Source: Myxococcales bacterium (GTDB taxonomy: Bacteria > Myxococcota > Polyangia > Nannocystales > Nannocystaceae). From it: a stretch of 64,000 nucleotides of DNA. The first letter of the stretch is position 1; each line of letters starts with the position of its first letter. Location: the NCBI GenBank assembly GCA_016793465.1, contig JAEUJW010000028.1, forward strand, positions 1 through 64,000, written 5' to 3'. Below the pieces are notes generated by a model. The model was not told where the DNA came from and did not search any database. It saw nothing but the letters and a program-made list of their open reading frames with translations. The translations under genes and the position numbers were made by a program. This document shows positions 19,609 through 27,361 of the stretch, one piece after another.

Positions 19609-20307
19609 ATGCTCACCACGCGCCCGGCCCACGCCCGCGGCCACGCCGACCACGGCTGGCTCGACTCCCACCACACCTTCTCGTTCGCCGACTACTACGA
19701 CCCCGCGCACATGGGCTTTCGCGGCCTGCGCGTGATCAACGAGGACCGCGTGCAGCCCGGCCGCGGCTTCGGCACCCACCCGCACCGCGACATGGAGATC
19801 CTGTCCTACGTCCTCGACGGCGCGCTGGCCCACCGCGACTCGATGGGCACCGGCTCGGAGATCCGCCCCGGCGACGTGCAGCGCATGAGCGCCGGCACCG
19901 GCGTGACCCACAGCGAGTTCAACGCCTCGCAGACCGAGCCGGTGCACTTCCTGCAGATCTGGATCGTGCCGCGCCGCCACGGGATAAAGCCCGGCTACCA
20001 GCAAAAGAGCTTCCCCCGCGAGACCCGCGACGGCGCCCTCAAGCTCGTCGCATCGAGCGACGGCCGCGACGGCAGCCTCACGATCCACGCCGACGTCGCC
20101 GTCCACGCCGGGCTGCTGACCGCCGGCCAGAGCGACGCTGTCCCGCTCGCCCCCGGCCGCCACGCCTACGTCCACGTCGCCCGCGGCCGCGTCCGCGTCA
20201 ACGGCGTCGACCTCGGCCCCGGCGACGGCGCCGCCCTGTCCCAAGAGACAGCCGTCGAGGTCACCGGCGTCGACGCCGGCGAGGTCCTCGTGTTCGACCT
20301 CGCCTGA
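19609..20307 (+). CDS. Pirin family protein (bicupin, possible quercetinase)
   Basis: 232 residues from the ATG of MLTTRPAHARGHADHGWLDS. The pirin signature is complete: HTFSFADYYDPAHMGF, then GFGTHPHRDMEILSYVLDGAL with the metal-binding HPHRD histidines, GTGVTHSEFNAS and HFLQIWIVP. The C-terminal cupin is shorter and has no obvious metal site. Bacterial pirins act as quercetin dioxygenases or as regulators of metabolic enzymes. The divergent LysR gene and the dyad between them suggest induction by a small aromatic or similar molecule. Confidence 0.93.
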   Translation: MLTTRPAHARGHADHGWLDSHHTFSFADYYDPAHMGFRGLRVINEDRVQPGRGFGTHPHRDMEILSYVLDGALAHRDSMGTGSEIRPGDVQRMSAGTGVTHSEFNASQTEPVHFLQIWIVPRRHGIKPGYQQKSFPRETRDGALKLVASSDGRDGSLTIHADVAVHAGLLTAGQSDAVPLAPGRHAYVHVARGRVRVNGVDLGPGDGAALSQETAVEVTGVDAGEVLVFDLA

Positions 20308-20647
20308 GCGCGGCGCGGCCGGTACCCCGAGCCGCGCGCGCCGACACCGACGTCCGCGGACAGGCGTGACACGTGCCCCGCGCACGTTCTGCCGGTCACG
20401 TGTCAATGTGGAGTCGCGACACCACTGGCGAGGTGCACGGACCACGAGCATCGAGGCCCGCGCTATCCCCGCGGGAGATTCGCTGCATCCGACGGAGCTC
20501 GCCGCAGGGGTCATGTGAAGCGGTGCACAATCCGGCCCCGACGCTGTCTGCGACTCGCTTACGCGGCGCGCAGGCGCCGATCGGGCCGGGGCGCTCCGCA
20601 TGTGGACACTGTCGACGCCCACCCGACTCCGCTGCTAAGAAAGCACG
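20308..20647. other. 340-bp intergenic region with a long inverted repeat
   Basis: No gene seen. It contains a GTCCGCGGAC palindrome near 20352, the inverted repeat described separately at 20367-20405, and the start region of the downstream response regulator, where no strong ribosome-binding site or promoter is obvious. Confidence 0.5.
20367..20405. promoter_or_regulatory. Inverted repeat TGACACGTG-N21-CACGTGTCA
   Basis: Two perfect 9-bp arms separated by 21 bp, about two helical turns apart; each arm contains the palindrome CACGTG. The spacing suggests two dimer sites on the same DNA face rather than a hairpin. It lies between the pirin and response-regulator genes. The function is unproven. 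Confidence 0.6.
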
Positions 20648-21424
20648 ATGGCCACGCCGAAGATCCTTGTGGTCGATGACGACCCCTGGACGCAGCGGGT
20701 CGTCATCACCGCCTTACGCGAGCACAGTCCACATATCGTGACCGCCAACGACGGCGCGACGGCACTCGAGGTCGCCATCGACGACCCCCCCGACCTCGTG
20801 ATCTCCGACGTCGTCATGCCCGAGATGAGCGGCTGGACCCTCGTCTGCAAGCTGCGCGCGCACCCCCGCCTCGCGCTCGTCCCGTTCATCTTCCTCACCG
20901 CGCTCGACTCGGCCGAGGACAAGCTGCACGGCTTCCGCCTCGGCGCCGACGACTACCTGCAAAAGCCGTTCGTCCCCGAGGAGCTCGCGCTGCGCGTCGC
21001 CAGCGTGCTGCGCCGCCGCCAGGCCACGCAGGCCCGCACCCCCGTGGACCTGCATCTGCTCGGCCCGCAAGGCGGCTTCGGCGGCAAGCTCGACGACATC
21101 GGCATCGCCTCGCTGCTCGTGCTCTTCGAGCTCGAGCGCAAGACCGGGGTGCTCACATTCCGCCAGCCCGCCAGCGGCGAGCGCGGCCGCGTCGTCCTGC
21201 GCGACGGTCGGGTCCACGCCGCATACATCCACGGCGGCCCGGTGCTCACCCACGCCGAGGCCGTTTATTACATGCTCGGCTGGTCCAGCGGCTCGTTCGA
21301 CTTCCAGGCCACGCCGGTCGAGTCCGACAACGAGATCGGCGCCACGACCTCCGAGCTGCTCCTCGAGGGCGCCCGCCGCCTCGGCCGCGAGGCGCCCGCC
21401 GACCCCGACCCCGAAACGCGCTGA
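20648..21424 (+). CDS. Response regulator: REC + PATAN (DUF4388-like)
   Basis: 258 residues. Receiver domain with KILVVDDDPWTQRVV (acidic pair), phospho-acceptor Asp in LVISDVVMPEMSGW, FLTALDS, and the conserved Lys in YLQKPFVPEE. The C-terminal ~125 residues are a PATAN/DUF4388 domain: LDDIGIASLLVLFELERKTGVLTF, RGRVVLRDGRVHAAYIHGG, MLGWSSGSFDFQ. There is no DNA-binding output domain. It has the same architecture as the regulator at 1458 but lacks that protein's extra C-terminal fold. It is followed 105 bp later by the pseudokinase gene on the same strand, and the two may form a signalling unit. Confidence 0.9.
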   Translation: MATPKILVVDDDPWTQRVVITALREHSPHIVTANDGATALEVAIDDPPDLVISDVVMPEMSGWTLVCKLRAHPRLALVPFIFLTALDSAEDKLHGFRLGADDYLQKPFVPEELALRVASVLRRRQATQARTPVDLHLLGPQGGFGGKLDDIGIASLLVLFELERKTGVLTFRQPASGERGRVVLRDGRVHAAYIHGGPVLTHAEAVYYMLGWSSGSFDFQATPVESDNEIGATTSELLLEGARRLGREAPADPDPETR

Positions 21425-21529
21425 CCGCGGTCCGCCGCGGACCCGATCGAGTTCGCGCCCGGCGTCGTCGGCATATCGCGACTCTTTCGCGTTGATCTGC
21501 CCGCCCCCCGCGGAGATCCTCGTCGATAC

Positions 21530-23125
21530 ATGGAAACCCTGGGCAAGGACGGTCGCTACGAATTGCGCGCCCCGATCGGCCAGGGCACGCTCGCCGCGAC
21601 CTTCGAGGCGTTCGACGCCCGTCGCCGCGTCCCGGTGATCATCGAGCGCTTCGCCGCGTCCGCCGACCTCACCGCCTACGCCGAGGTCGTCGCGGCGCTG
21701 AAGCGGGCCGACGTCGCCGGCGTGGCCGCGCCGCAAGAGCTGGTGCTCACCCGCGACCCCGCGCCGTTCGCCGTCCACGCCGCCACGCCCGGCGAGTCGC
21801 TCGAGTCCGCGTTGCGCGAGGGGGCCCTGCAGTGGGCCCGCGCCGCCGCGATCGTCGCGGGCTGCGCGAACGTCCTCGCGGCCGTCGCCCGCGCGACCGG
21901 CCACACCCACCGCGCGCTCGTCCCCGCCGACATCTGGCTGACCGCCGACGGCGCCCCGCGCGTCCTCGGCTTCGGCCGCGCCGCCCTCGGCCCCGGCGAG
22001 CCGGTCCGCCGCGGCCGCCTGTCCTGCGAGTACCGCGCCCCCGAGCAGCTCGTCGACTCGCCGGGCGACGCGCGCTCCGACGTGTTCACGCTCGCCGTCC
22101 TGCTCGTCGAGCTGACGACCGGCGTCCACCCGTTCTCCGGCACGACCGCGTTCCAGGCCGCCCACAAGCTGACCCGGACCCCGCCCGACCTCGCCGAGCT
22201 GACGCGCGGCATGCCCGCGACGATCGCCCGCGACGTCGCCGCCCTCGTCCGCCGCGCGCTGGCAGGCGACCCCGACGAGCGCCCGCGCGACGCCGCCGCG
22301 CTCGCCGAACGCCTCGAGTACTACCGCCCCCTCGCCGGCGCCCCGGCGCCCCACCGGCCCGCGCCGCCCGTCGCCTCGCCGACGCCGGTCGAGCCGCCGC
22401 GCCACGTCGAGGACCCGACCACGGTCCTGCAGCTGCCGAACATGCGGCACCTGTTCCCGCGCCGACCCGCCGCCGACCCGCCGCCACCCGCCGCCAGCGA
22501 ACCCTCCGCGGCCCCCGAGCCCGCCCCGAGCCCGCCCGCCGCGCCCGCCCCGCCGCGCCCGCACACACCTGTCCCTCAGGCCAGGCTCGCCCCGCCTCCG
22601 GAGGCCCCGGACCTCGCGACCCTCGAGCTGCCGGTCCACAAGGACCCCCCGCCGCCGGCGACCGCGACGCCGCGCCCGGCCCTCTCGTCACCTGTCCGCA
22701 AGGACACCTTCACACCCGGCCCGCCGCCGGCGACCGCGACGCCGCGCCCGGCCCTCCCGTCACCTGTCCGCAAGGACACCTTCACACCCGGCTCGCCCGC
22801 GAGCGACCTCTCCGACATCACCGAGCGCGACATCCGACCCGCCGACGAGGCCGCCACCGTCGCGCACGTACGCCTGCCCCGCTTCGACCCCTCCGCGCTG
22901 AACTCCGACGATCTGGCGACCATCGCCGTCCCGCGCGGCCTGCACTTCGCCCTCCGCGCGCCCGCCGAGACCACCCTGCTGCTGCCCGAGGCCCGGCCCG
23001 CGGCGGACGGCCTGCCCGCCGGGGCCCGACCCGGTCCGCTCGTCTCGGCGCGCGTCAAGCTGCTCATCGGCCTCAACGTGCTGTGCGTGCTGGTCCTGCT
23101 GGTCCTCGTGATCGCCGTGCTGTGA
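21530..23125 (+). CDS. Degenerate Ser/Thr kinase (pseudokinase) with C-terminal membrane anchor
   Basis: 531 residues. The fold is that of a Hanks kinase: glycine-loop-like IGQGTLAATF, CEYRAPEQL (APE), RSDVFTLAVLLVELTTGVHPF, DPDERPRDAAAL. The catalytic residues are gone, though: the VAIK Lys is Glu39 (VIIE), HRDLKPxN reads HRALVPAD (Asp to Ala129, Lys to Val131), and DFG reads GFG (Asp to Gly147). A Pro/Ala-rich linker of ~200 residues contains two 24-residue direct repeats. The chain ends in one hydrophobic helix (LLIGLNVLCVLVLLVLVIAV) with almost nothing after it, so the kinase-like domain is cytoplasmic and tail-anchored. It probably acts as an allosteric or scaffold partner, perhaps for the adjacent REC-PATAN protein or another kinase. 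Confidence 0.88.
   Translation: METLGKDGRYELRAPIGQGTLAATFEAFDARRRVPVIIERFAASADLTAYAEVVAALKRADVAGVAAPQELVLTRDPAPFAVHAATPGESLESALREGALQWARAAAIVAGCANVLAAVARATGHTHRALVPADIWLTADGAPRVLGFGRAALGPGEPVRRGRLSCEYRAPEQLVDSPGDARSDVFTLAVLLVELTTGVHPFSGTTAFQAAHKLTRTPPDLAELTRGMPATIARDVAALVRRALAGDPDERPRDAAALAERLEYYRPLAGAPAPHRPAPPVASPTPVEPPRHVEDPTTVLQLPNMRHLFPRRPAADPPPPAASEPSAAPEPAPSPPAAPAPPRPHTPVPQARLAPPPEAPDLATLELPVHKDPPPPATATPRPALSSPVRKDTFTPGPPPATATPRPALPSPVRKDTFTPGSPASDLSDITERDIRPADEAATVAHVRLPRFDPSALNSDDLATIAVPRGLHFALRAPAETTLLLPEARPAADGLPAGARPGPLVSARVKLLIGLNVLCVLVLLVLVIAVL
22651..22794 (+). repeat. Two 72-bp in-frame direct repeats in the pseudokinase linker
   Basis: Two adjacent copies of a 72-nt unit encoding PPATATPRPAL[S/P]SPVRKDTFTPG; the copies differ at only a few positions. 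Each contains CCTGTCC-GCAA-GGACAC, a near-copy of the stem-loop seen at 13332 and 57192. Near-identity suggests recent duplication. Confidence 0.85.
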
Positions 23126-23140
23126 GCCGCTCCGCCCGCC

Positions 23141-24394
23141 TCACAGCGCGGCGAGCTCGCGGCGCTGACGTCGGCCCGGCGCGGTCGGCTCGAGCGCCGG
23201 ACCCCGCCCGGGCGGACACCCGAGCTGCAGCCCGAGCAGGTGCGCCGCCCGCCGCCGCATCGGCCCCTCGCGCAGCGCCGCACGCAGCGCATCCGCATCT
23301 CGCGGCCGCCCGTCGACGCGGCGCTGCTCGCCCGCGAAGTCGCCCCGCCGGCGCCGCCACCACTTCAACACCGCCATCGCGTCGGGCAGCGGCAGGTCGT
23401 CCTCGGGCCGATGCACGAGCGCCTCGTCCTCCGGCGCGACCGCGGTGAGGTGCTCGTCCTCGAGGTTCACCCCCGTGACCGCCGCGACCACCTCGCCGGC
23501 CAGGCGCGCGCAGGCCCCGTCCTCGAGCCACGGCACCGCCAGCTCGACCGCCTCGCCCGTGCCGAGGAACCCCAGCGCCCACAACGCCGACCTGCGCAGC
23601 GCCGCGCCGTCGACCGCGGCCGCCAGCAGCGGACGATCCGCCGGCTCCCCGCGCAGCGCCAGCAGCAGCAGCGCCCGCCCCGCGTCGGCGTCCCCCGCCG
23701 CCGCCAGCTCCCGCGCCACGCCCCACGCCTGCGGCAGGTCGAGCAGCGCGCCGCTCGTCATGCCCGCGTCGCGCAGCTCCGGATCGTCGCTCGCCAGCGC
23801 CGCCAGCACGTCCTTGCGAAACCGCAGCCCCTCGGTCAATCGCGGCACCACCCTCAGCCCCAGCACGCGCTCGACCGTCCGCCCCGGGCCCGCGCCGCCG
23901 AAGATCGCGCGCGCGACGTCCGGCAGCGCCTCCCCGTGATACGCCAGCACGCGCGCCGCCGTGTAGCGCAGGTCCGCGTCCTCGTCGGCGAGCAGCGGCC
24001 CGAGCCGCGCGGCCAGCGGCCCCGAATCGCAGCACTCGAGCGCGCGCGCCAGCTCCGGCCGCTGCGGCGGGAGCTCGCGCAGCCCGGCCAGCACCGCCGC
24101 GAGCCCCGCCTCGCCCGGCGCGTGCAGCAGGGCCAGCGCCGCCGCCCGCACGCGCGTCGGCTCGGCGTCGACGTCGGCCAGCGTCGGCAGCAGCAGCCGC
24201 TCGACCACCCGCGGCCCGTTGACCACCAGCCCGTCGACGTGCGCCAGCAGCCGCGCCTCCGGCCCCTCCTCGACCTCGCTGAGCACGTAATTGGGGGCGA
24301 CCAGGCTGGCCTCCCACTGCTCCCACAGGAACTCGGCCTCGTCGAGGTGCTCCTCGACGATATCCCACAATGGTTCGCTCGCCGCGTCGATCAT
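23141..24394 (-). CDS. TIGR02270-like protein (type VI secretion-associated, HEAT-like repeats)
   Basis: 417 residues from the ATG of MIDAASEPLWDIVEEHLDEA. The opening (EEHLDEAEFLWEQWEASLVAPNY) and the body of short alanine-rich helical repeats (LADEDADLRYTAARVLAYHG, LRRSALWALGFLGTGEAVEL) match my recollection of the TIGR02270 family, which is expanded in myxobacteria and found near type VI secretion genes. A WWRRRRGDF segment precedes a variable tail. It is the last gene of a three-gene minus-strand cluster after VgrG and a DUF6484-like protein (8-bp gap), so it probably serves VgrG loading or effector handling. The detailed function is unknown. Confidence 0.7.
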   Translation of the reverse strand: MIDAASEPLWDIVEEHLDEAEFLWEQWEASLVAPNYVLSEVEEGPEARLLAHVDGLVVNGPRVVERLLLPTLADVDAEPTRVRAAALALLHAPGEAGLAAVLAGLRELPPQRPELARALECCDSGPLAARLGPLLADEDADLRYTAARVLAYHGEALPDVARAIFGGAGPGRTVERVLGLRVVPRLTEGLRFRKDVLAALASDDPELRDAGMTSGALLDLPQAWGVARELAAAGDADAGRALLLLALRGEPADRPLLAAAVDGAALRRSALWALGFLGTGEAVELAVPWLEDGACARLAGEVVAAVTGVNLEDEHLTAVAPEDEALVHRPEDDLPLPDAMAVLKWWRRRRGDFAGEQRRVDGRPRDADALRAALREGPMRRRAAHLLGLQLGCPPGRGPALEPTAPGRRQRRELAAL

Positions 24395-24402
24395 GACGAT
24401 AC

Positions 24403-24882
24403 TCAGTTGATCTGCACCGATCCGCCCTTGATGCGGTTGGTCCCCTTCGCGCGGGTCTCGACGTACGCCCCGCGGATGACCAGCTTCCCGTTCTTCTTCA
24501 GCGAGATCGACGCCTCGCCGCAGCGCAGCTCGACCTCCTCCTCGCCGGTCAGCACCACCCGCTTGCCGTCGATCGTCGCCGCCCGCGGCGGCGCCGCCGT
24601 CGTCTCCACCAGCCCCACGATCAGCGGCAGGCCCGCGTCCCCGCGCTCGAACAGCAGCGCGCACGCCCGCCGGCCCGCCGCGGCCGCCGCCAGCGTGGCC
24701 GCGTCGAGCGCGACCAGCAGGCGCGCCGCCGTCGGCCCGCCCGTGTTGCCCGGGAAGTCGACCGTCGGCCCGCGCTCCGCCTCGAAGCCGACGACGTGGC
24801 CGATGATCACCCCCGGCAGGGCCGGCGTCGCCGCGGGTTCGAATGGGACGACTGTGCGTTGTTTGTGCGAACGTGTTGCCAT
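24403..24882 (-). CDS. DUF6484-like VgrG-associated protein
   Basis: 159 residues. The first half (LPGVIIGHVVGFEAERGPTV, ARLLVALDAATLAAAAAGRR) is a small beta domain resembling the DUF6484 proteins seen beside type VI genes. The C-terminus (LTGEEEVELRCGEASISLKK, NGKLVIRGAYVETRAKGTNR) has the same short beta-helical pattern (T-I-K-K-N-G-[DK]-[IL]) as the end of the VgrG upstream, suggesting it caps, extends or binds the VgrG needle. It sits 18 bp downstream of vgrG and 8 bp upstream of the TIGR02270-like gene. Confidence 0.65.
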   Translation of the reverse strand: MATRSHKQRTVVPFEPAATPALPGVIIGHVVGFEAERGPTVDFPGNTGGPTAARLLVALDAATLAAAAAGRRACALLFERGDAGLPLIVGLVETTAAPPRAATIDGKRVVLTGEEEVELRCGEASISLKKNGKLVIRGAYVETRAKGTNRIKGGSVQIN

Positions 24883-24900
24883 ATCTCTCCCCTGCCCGCC

Positions 24901-27132
24901 CTAGTTGAGCTTGATCTTCGAGCCCTTGACGACCACTTCGCCGCTGGCCTTGATGTTGAGCTTGTCGCCCTGAATGGTGATATCGCCGTTCTTCTTGATC
25001 GTCACGGTCGCGCCGCCGACCTGGATGGTCAGCTTGTCGGCGACCACCACCTCGGCCTTCTTGCCGACGCCGACCTGCAGGTCCTTGCCCGCGGTCAGGT
25101 TCATCTTCTGGCCGGCCGACAGCATCACGTTGGCCCCAGCCGACGCGCTGACGTTGGCCCCCGCGTTGATGCTGCGGGTCCCGCCGACGGTCTCCGAGCT
25201 GTCGGTGCCGACCATCACGATCTTGGCCAGCCCGATCTCCTCCGCCTTGGCCAGCCCGATCGACTCGTTCATCGCCGCCCCGACGGTGACCTGATACACC
25301 GCCCCGATCGTCAGCGTCTTGGCCGCGCCGACGCTCTCGGCGCTGGCGATCGCCACCGTCTCGCTGCGGTTGGCCCCGACGGCGAAGCTCGCGTTCGCGC
25401 CGACGCTCTCGTCGAGGTTCGCCCCCACCGCGATCGACATGTTGGCGCCGATCTGCTCGCTATGGTTCGACCCGACCGTGATCGACTTGTCGACCCCGAC
25501 CGACTCGCTCTGGTTGTTGCCGACCGACTTGCTGCGGTCGTTGCCGACGCGCAGCGTCTCGTCGTGGCCGACCGCCTGGTTCTTGTCGTTCTCGACGGCG
25601 ATCGTCCAGTCCTTCTGGGCGTGCAGGAACACCTCCTCGCCGCCCTTCTGGTCCTCGAAGCGCAGCTCGTTCGAGCCGCCGCCGCCCGGGCTCGAGTCCG
25701 ACTTGATCGTGCTCGCCGTCTTCTTGTCCGGCAGCGGGTACGGCGGCTGGTTGTTGCCGTGGTACACCCGGCCCGTGACGATCGGCCGGTCCGCGTCGCC
25801 CTCGATGAAGTCCACGATCACCTCGTGGCCGATCCGCGGGATCCACATCGCCCCCCAGCCCTGACCCGCCCACAGCTGGCTCACCCGCACCCAGCACGAG
25901 CTGTTCTCGTCGCGCTTGCCCTTGCGGTCCCAGTGGAACTGCACCTTCACCCGCCCGTGCTCGTCGGTGTGCACCTCCTCGCCCGCCGGCCCGACCACGA
26001 TCGCCGTCTGCACGCCCCGCATCTCCGGGCGCAGCGGCCACTCCGCCGGGCGATAGACCACGTCCGCCGGGATGCACTCGAACGTGTTGCCGTACCGCGA
26101 GTCCATGCCCGCCCCGCTCAGCTCGAGCGCCTGCGGCTGCTCCCCGCGGTGCCGCGCCGACAGCACCACGTACCTGCGCTGCACGTCGTCGCGCAGCCCC
26201 CCGGCGCTGGCGCTCAGCTCGAACGTGTGCCCCGGGGTCAGCCGCGGGCACACGCCCTCGCCCTCGCCGCGGCGCTGCAGCGCCTGGAACGCCTGCAGCC
26301 GCAGCTTCGCGGCCCGCTGCGCCTGCGCCGGCGCGTCGTAGCGGCCGGGGAACTCGTAGACCTCGAGGTCGCCCGCGCCGGCGCTCGCCTGGCCCTCGAG
26401 GCTGTCGTCGGGCGTGGCGAAGTTGAAGTCGCGCACCGTGAACTTGCCGGGCGTGAGCTGCTGCGTGCTGCGAAAGCTGCGCACCACGTCCCTGTCGGCC
26501 GCGGACTCCTCGTCGTTGAACACCACCACCTCGTCGCCGGGGATCTTGGCGTACGCGGCGGTGCCGTCGCCGATCACCAGCACGTGCCCGTCGGCGGCGT
26601 GCTCGAAGAAGTGGAACATGCCGTCCTCGGCCAGCAGCCGGCGCACGAAGTCCCAGTCGGTCTCGCGGTACTGCACGCAATAACCCCGGGCCGGCGGCGG
26701 CTCGGCGAGCGCGAAGCGCCAGCCGCTCGCCGGCACCCCGGCCCCCTTCAGCACCTCCTCGACGATCGCCCGCGTGTCCCTGTCCTGAAAGATCCGGCAG
26801 TCGCGGCGGTGCAGCAGCGGCCACACCTGCGGGACCACGCGCGCGTGATAGAGCCCGACTCGCTCGTCCTGGCGGCCCTGGCTGGCGCTGTGGACGATGC
26901 CGTGGACATACCGCCCCGGGTCCTCGTCGTGCACTCCGAGCAGCGTCAGCAGCGCCGGCTTGCGCAGCAGCCCCGCGAGGTCGAGCTCCCGGTCGGCGCA
27001 GGCGAAGTCGACCTCGAGCTCGAAGAGCCCGCACATCGACTCCACCAGCTCGAAGCGGACCACGTGCAGCCTGTCCTGCACGCCCGCGACCTCGAATAGA
27101 AAACACGCACTGTTCTTTGCAGGCGTAGGCAT
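24901..27132 (-). CDS. vgrG: VgrG, type VI secretion spike protein
   Basis: 743 residues from the ATG of MPTPAKNSACFLFEVAGVQD. N-terminal gp27-like part (DYDFVRRLLAEDGMFHFFEH-type motif, here DWDFVRRLLAEDGMFHFFEH), then the OB-fold core (RVKVQFHWDRKGKRDENSSC, WVRVSQLWAGQGWGAMWIPR, GHEVIVDFIEGDADRPIVTG) and GGGGSNELRFEDQKGGEE. The last ~230 residues are a long run of gp5-type beta-helix repeats (VGNDRSKSVGNNQSESVG, VGANLDESVGANASFAVG). There is no catalytic extension after the needle, so this is a non-evolved spike that would deliver separate cargo. No tss sheath or baseplate gene is in the window, making it an orphan vgrG island. Divergent from a Ser/Thr kinase gene, 229 bp away. Confidence 0.95.
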   Translation of the reverse strand: MPTPAKNSACFLFEVAGVQDRLHVVRFELVESMCGLFELEVDFACADRELDLAGLLRKPALLTLLGVHDEDPGRYVHGIVHSASQGRQDERVGLYHARVVPQVWPLLHRRDCRIFQDRDTRAIVEEVLKGAGVPASGWRFALAEPPPARGYCVQYRETDWDFVRRLLAEDGMFHFFEHAADGHVLVIGDGTAAYAKIPGDEVVVFNDEESAADRDVVRSFRSTQQLTPGKFTVRDFNFATPDDSLEGQASAGAGDLEVYEFPGRYDAPAQAQRAAKLRLQAFQALQRRGEGEGVCPRLTPGHTFELSASAGGLRDDVQRRYVVLSARHRGEQPQALELSGAGMDSRYGNTFECIPADVVYRPAEWPLRPEMRGVQTAIVVGPAGEEVHTDEHGRVKVQFHWDRKGKRDENSSCWVRVSQLWAGQGWGAMWIPRIGHEVIVDFIEGDADRPIVTGRVYHGNNQPPYPLPDKKTASTIKSDSSPGGGGSNELRFEDQKGGEEVFLHAQKDWTIAVENDKNQAVGHDETLRVGNDRSKSVGNNQSESVGVDKSITVGSNHSEQIGANMSIAVGANLDESVGANASFAVGANRSETVAIASAESVGAAKTLTIGAVYQVTVGAAMNESIGLAKAEEIGLAKIVMVGTDSSETVGGTRSINAGANVSASAGANVMLSAGQKMNLTAGKDLQVGVGKKAEVVVADKLTIQVGGATVTIKKNGDITIQGDKLNIKASGEVVVKGSKIKLN

Positions 27133-27361
27133 GGATGGATCCGGGCAGTCTATCGACTGCACTGTGGCGGTACAAGCGAGCGACGATCCCGGGCGCCCGC
27201 TGTACGACGTTTCGATCACAAATCGTGCGAGTGTAGATTCGCCCGCCGACGGGATTGCGCCCGCGCGGTTTCACCAGCGACTGTATGCGCGCGGGGCGAT
27301 CCCCTCGATCGAGCCTTCTCTTTCAGGGCACCTGGGGGTACCCTGCCACGGGAGTATCTGG

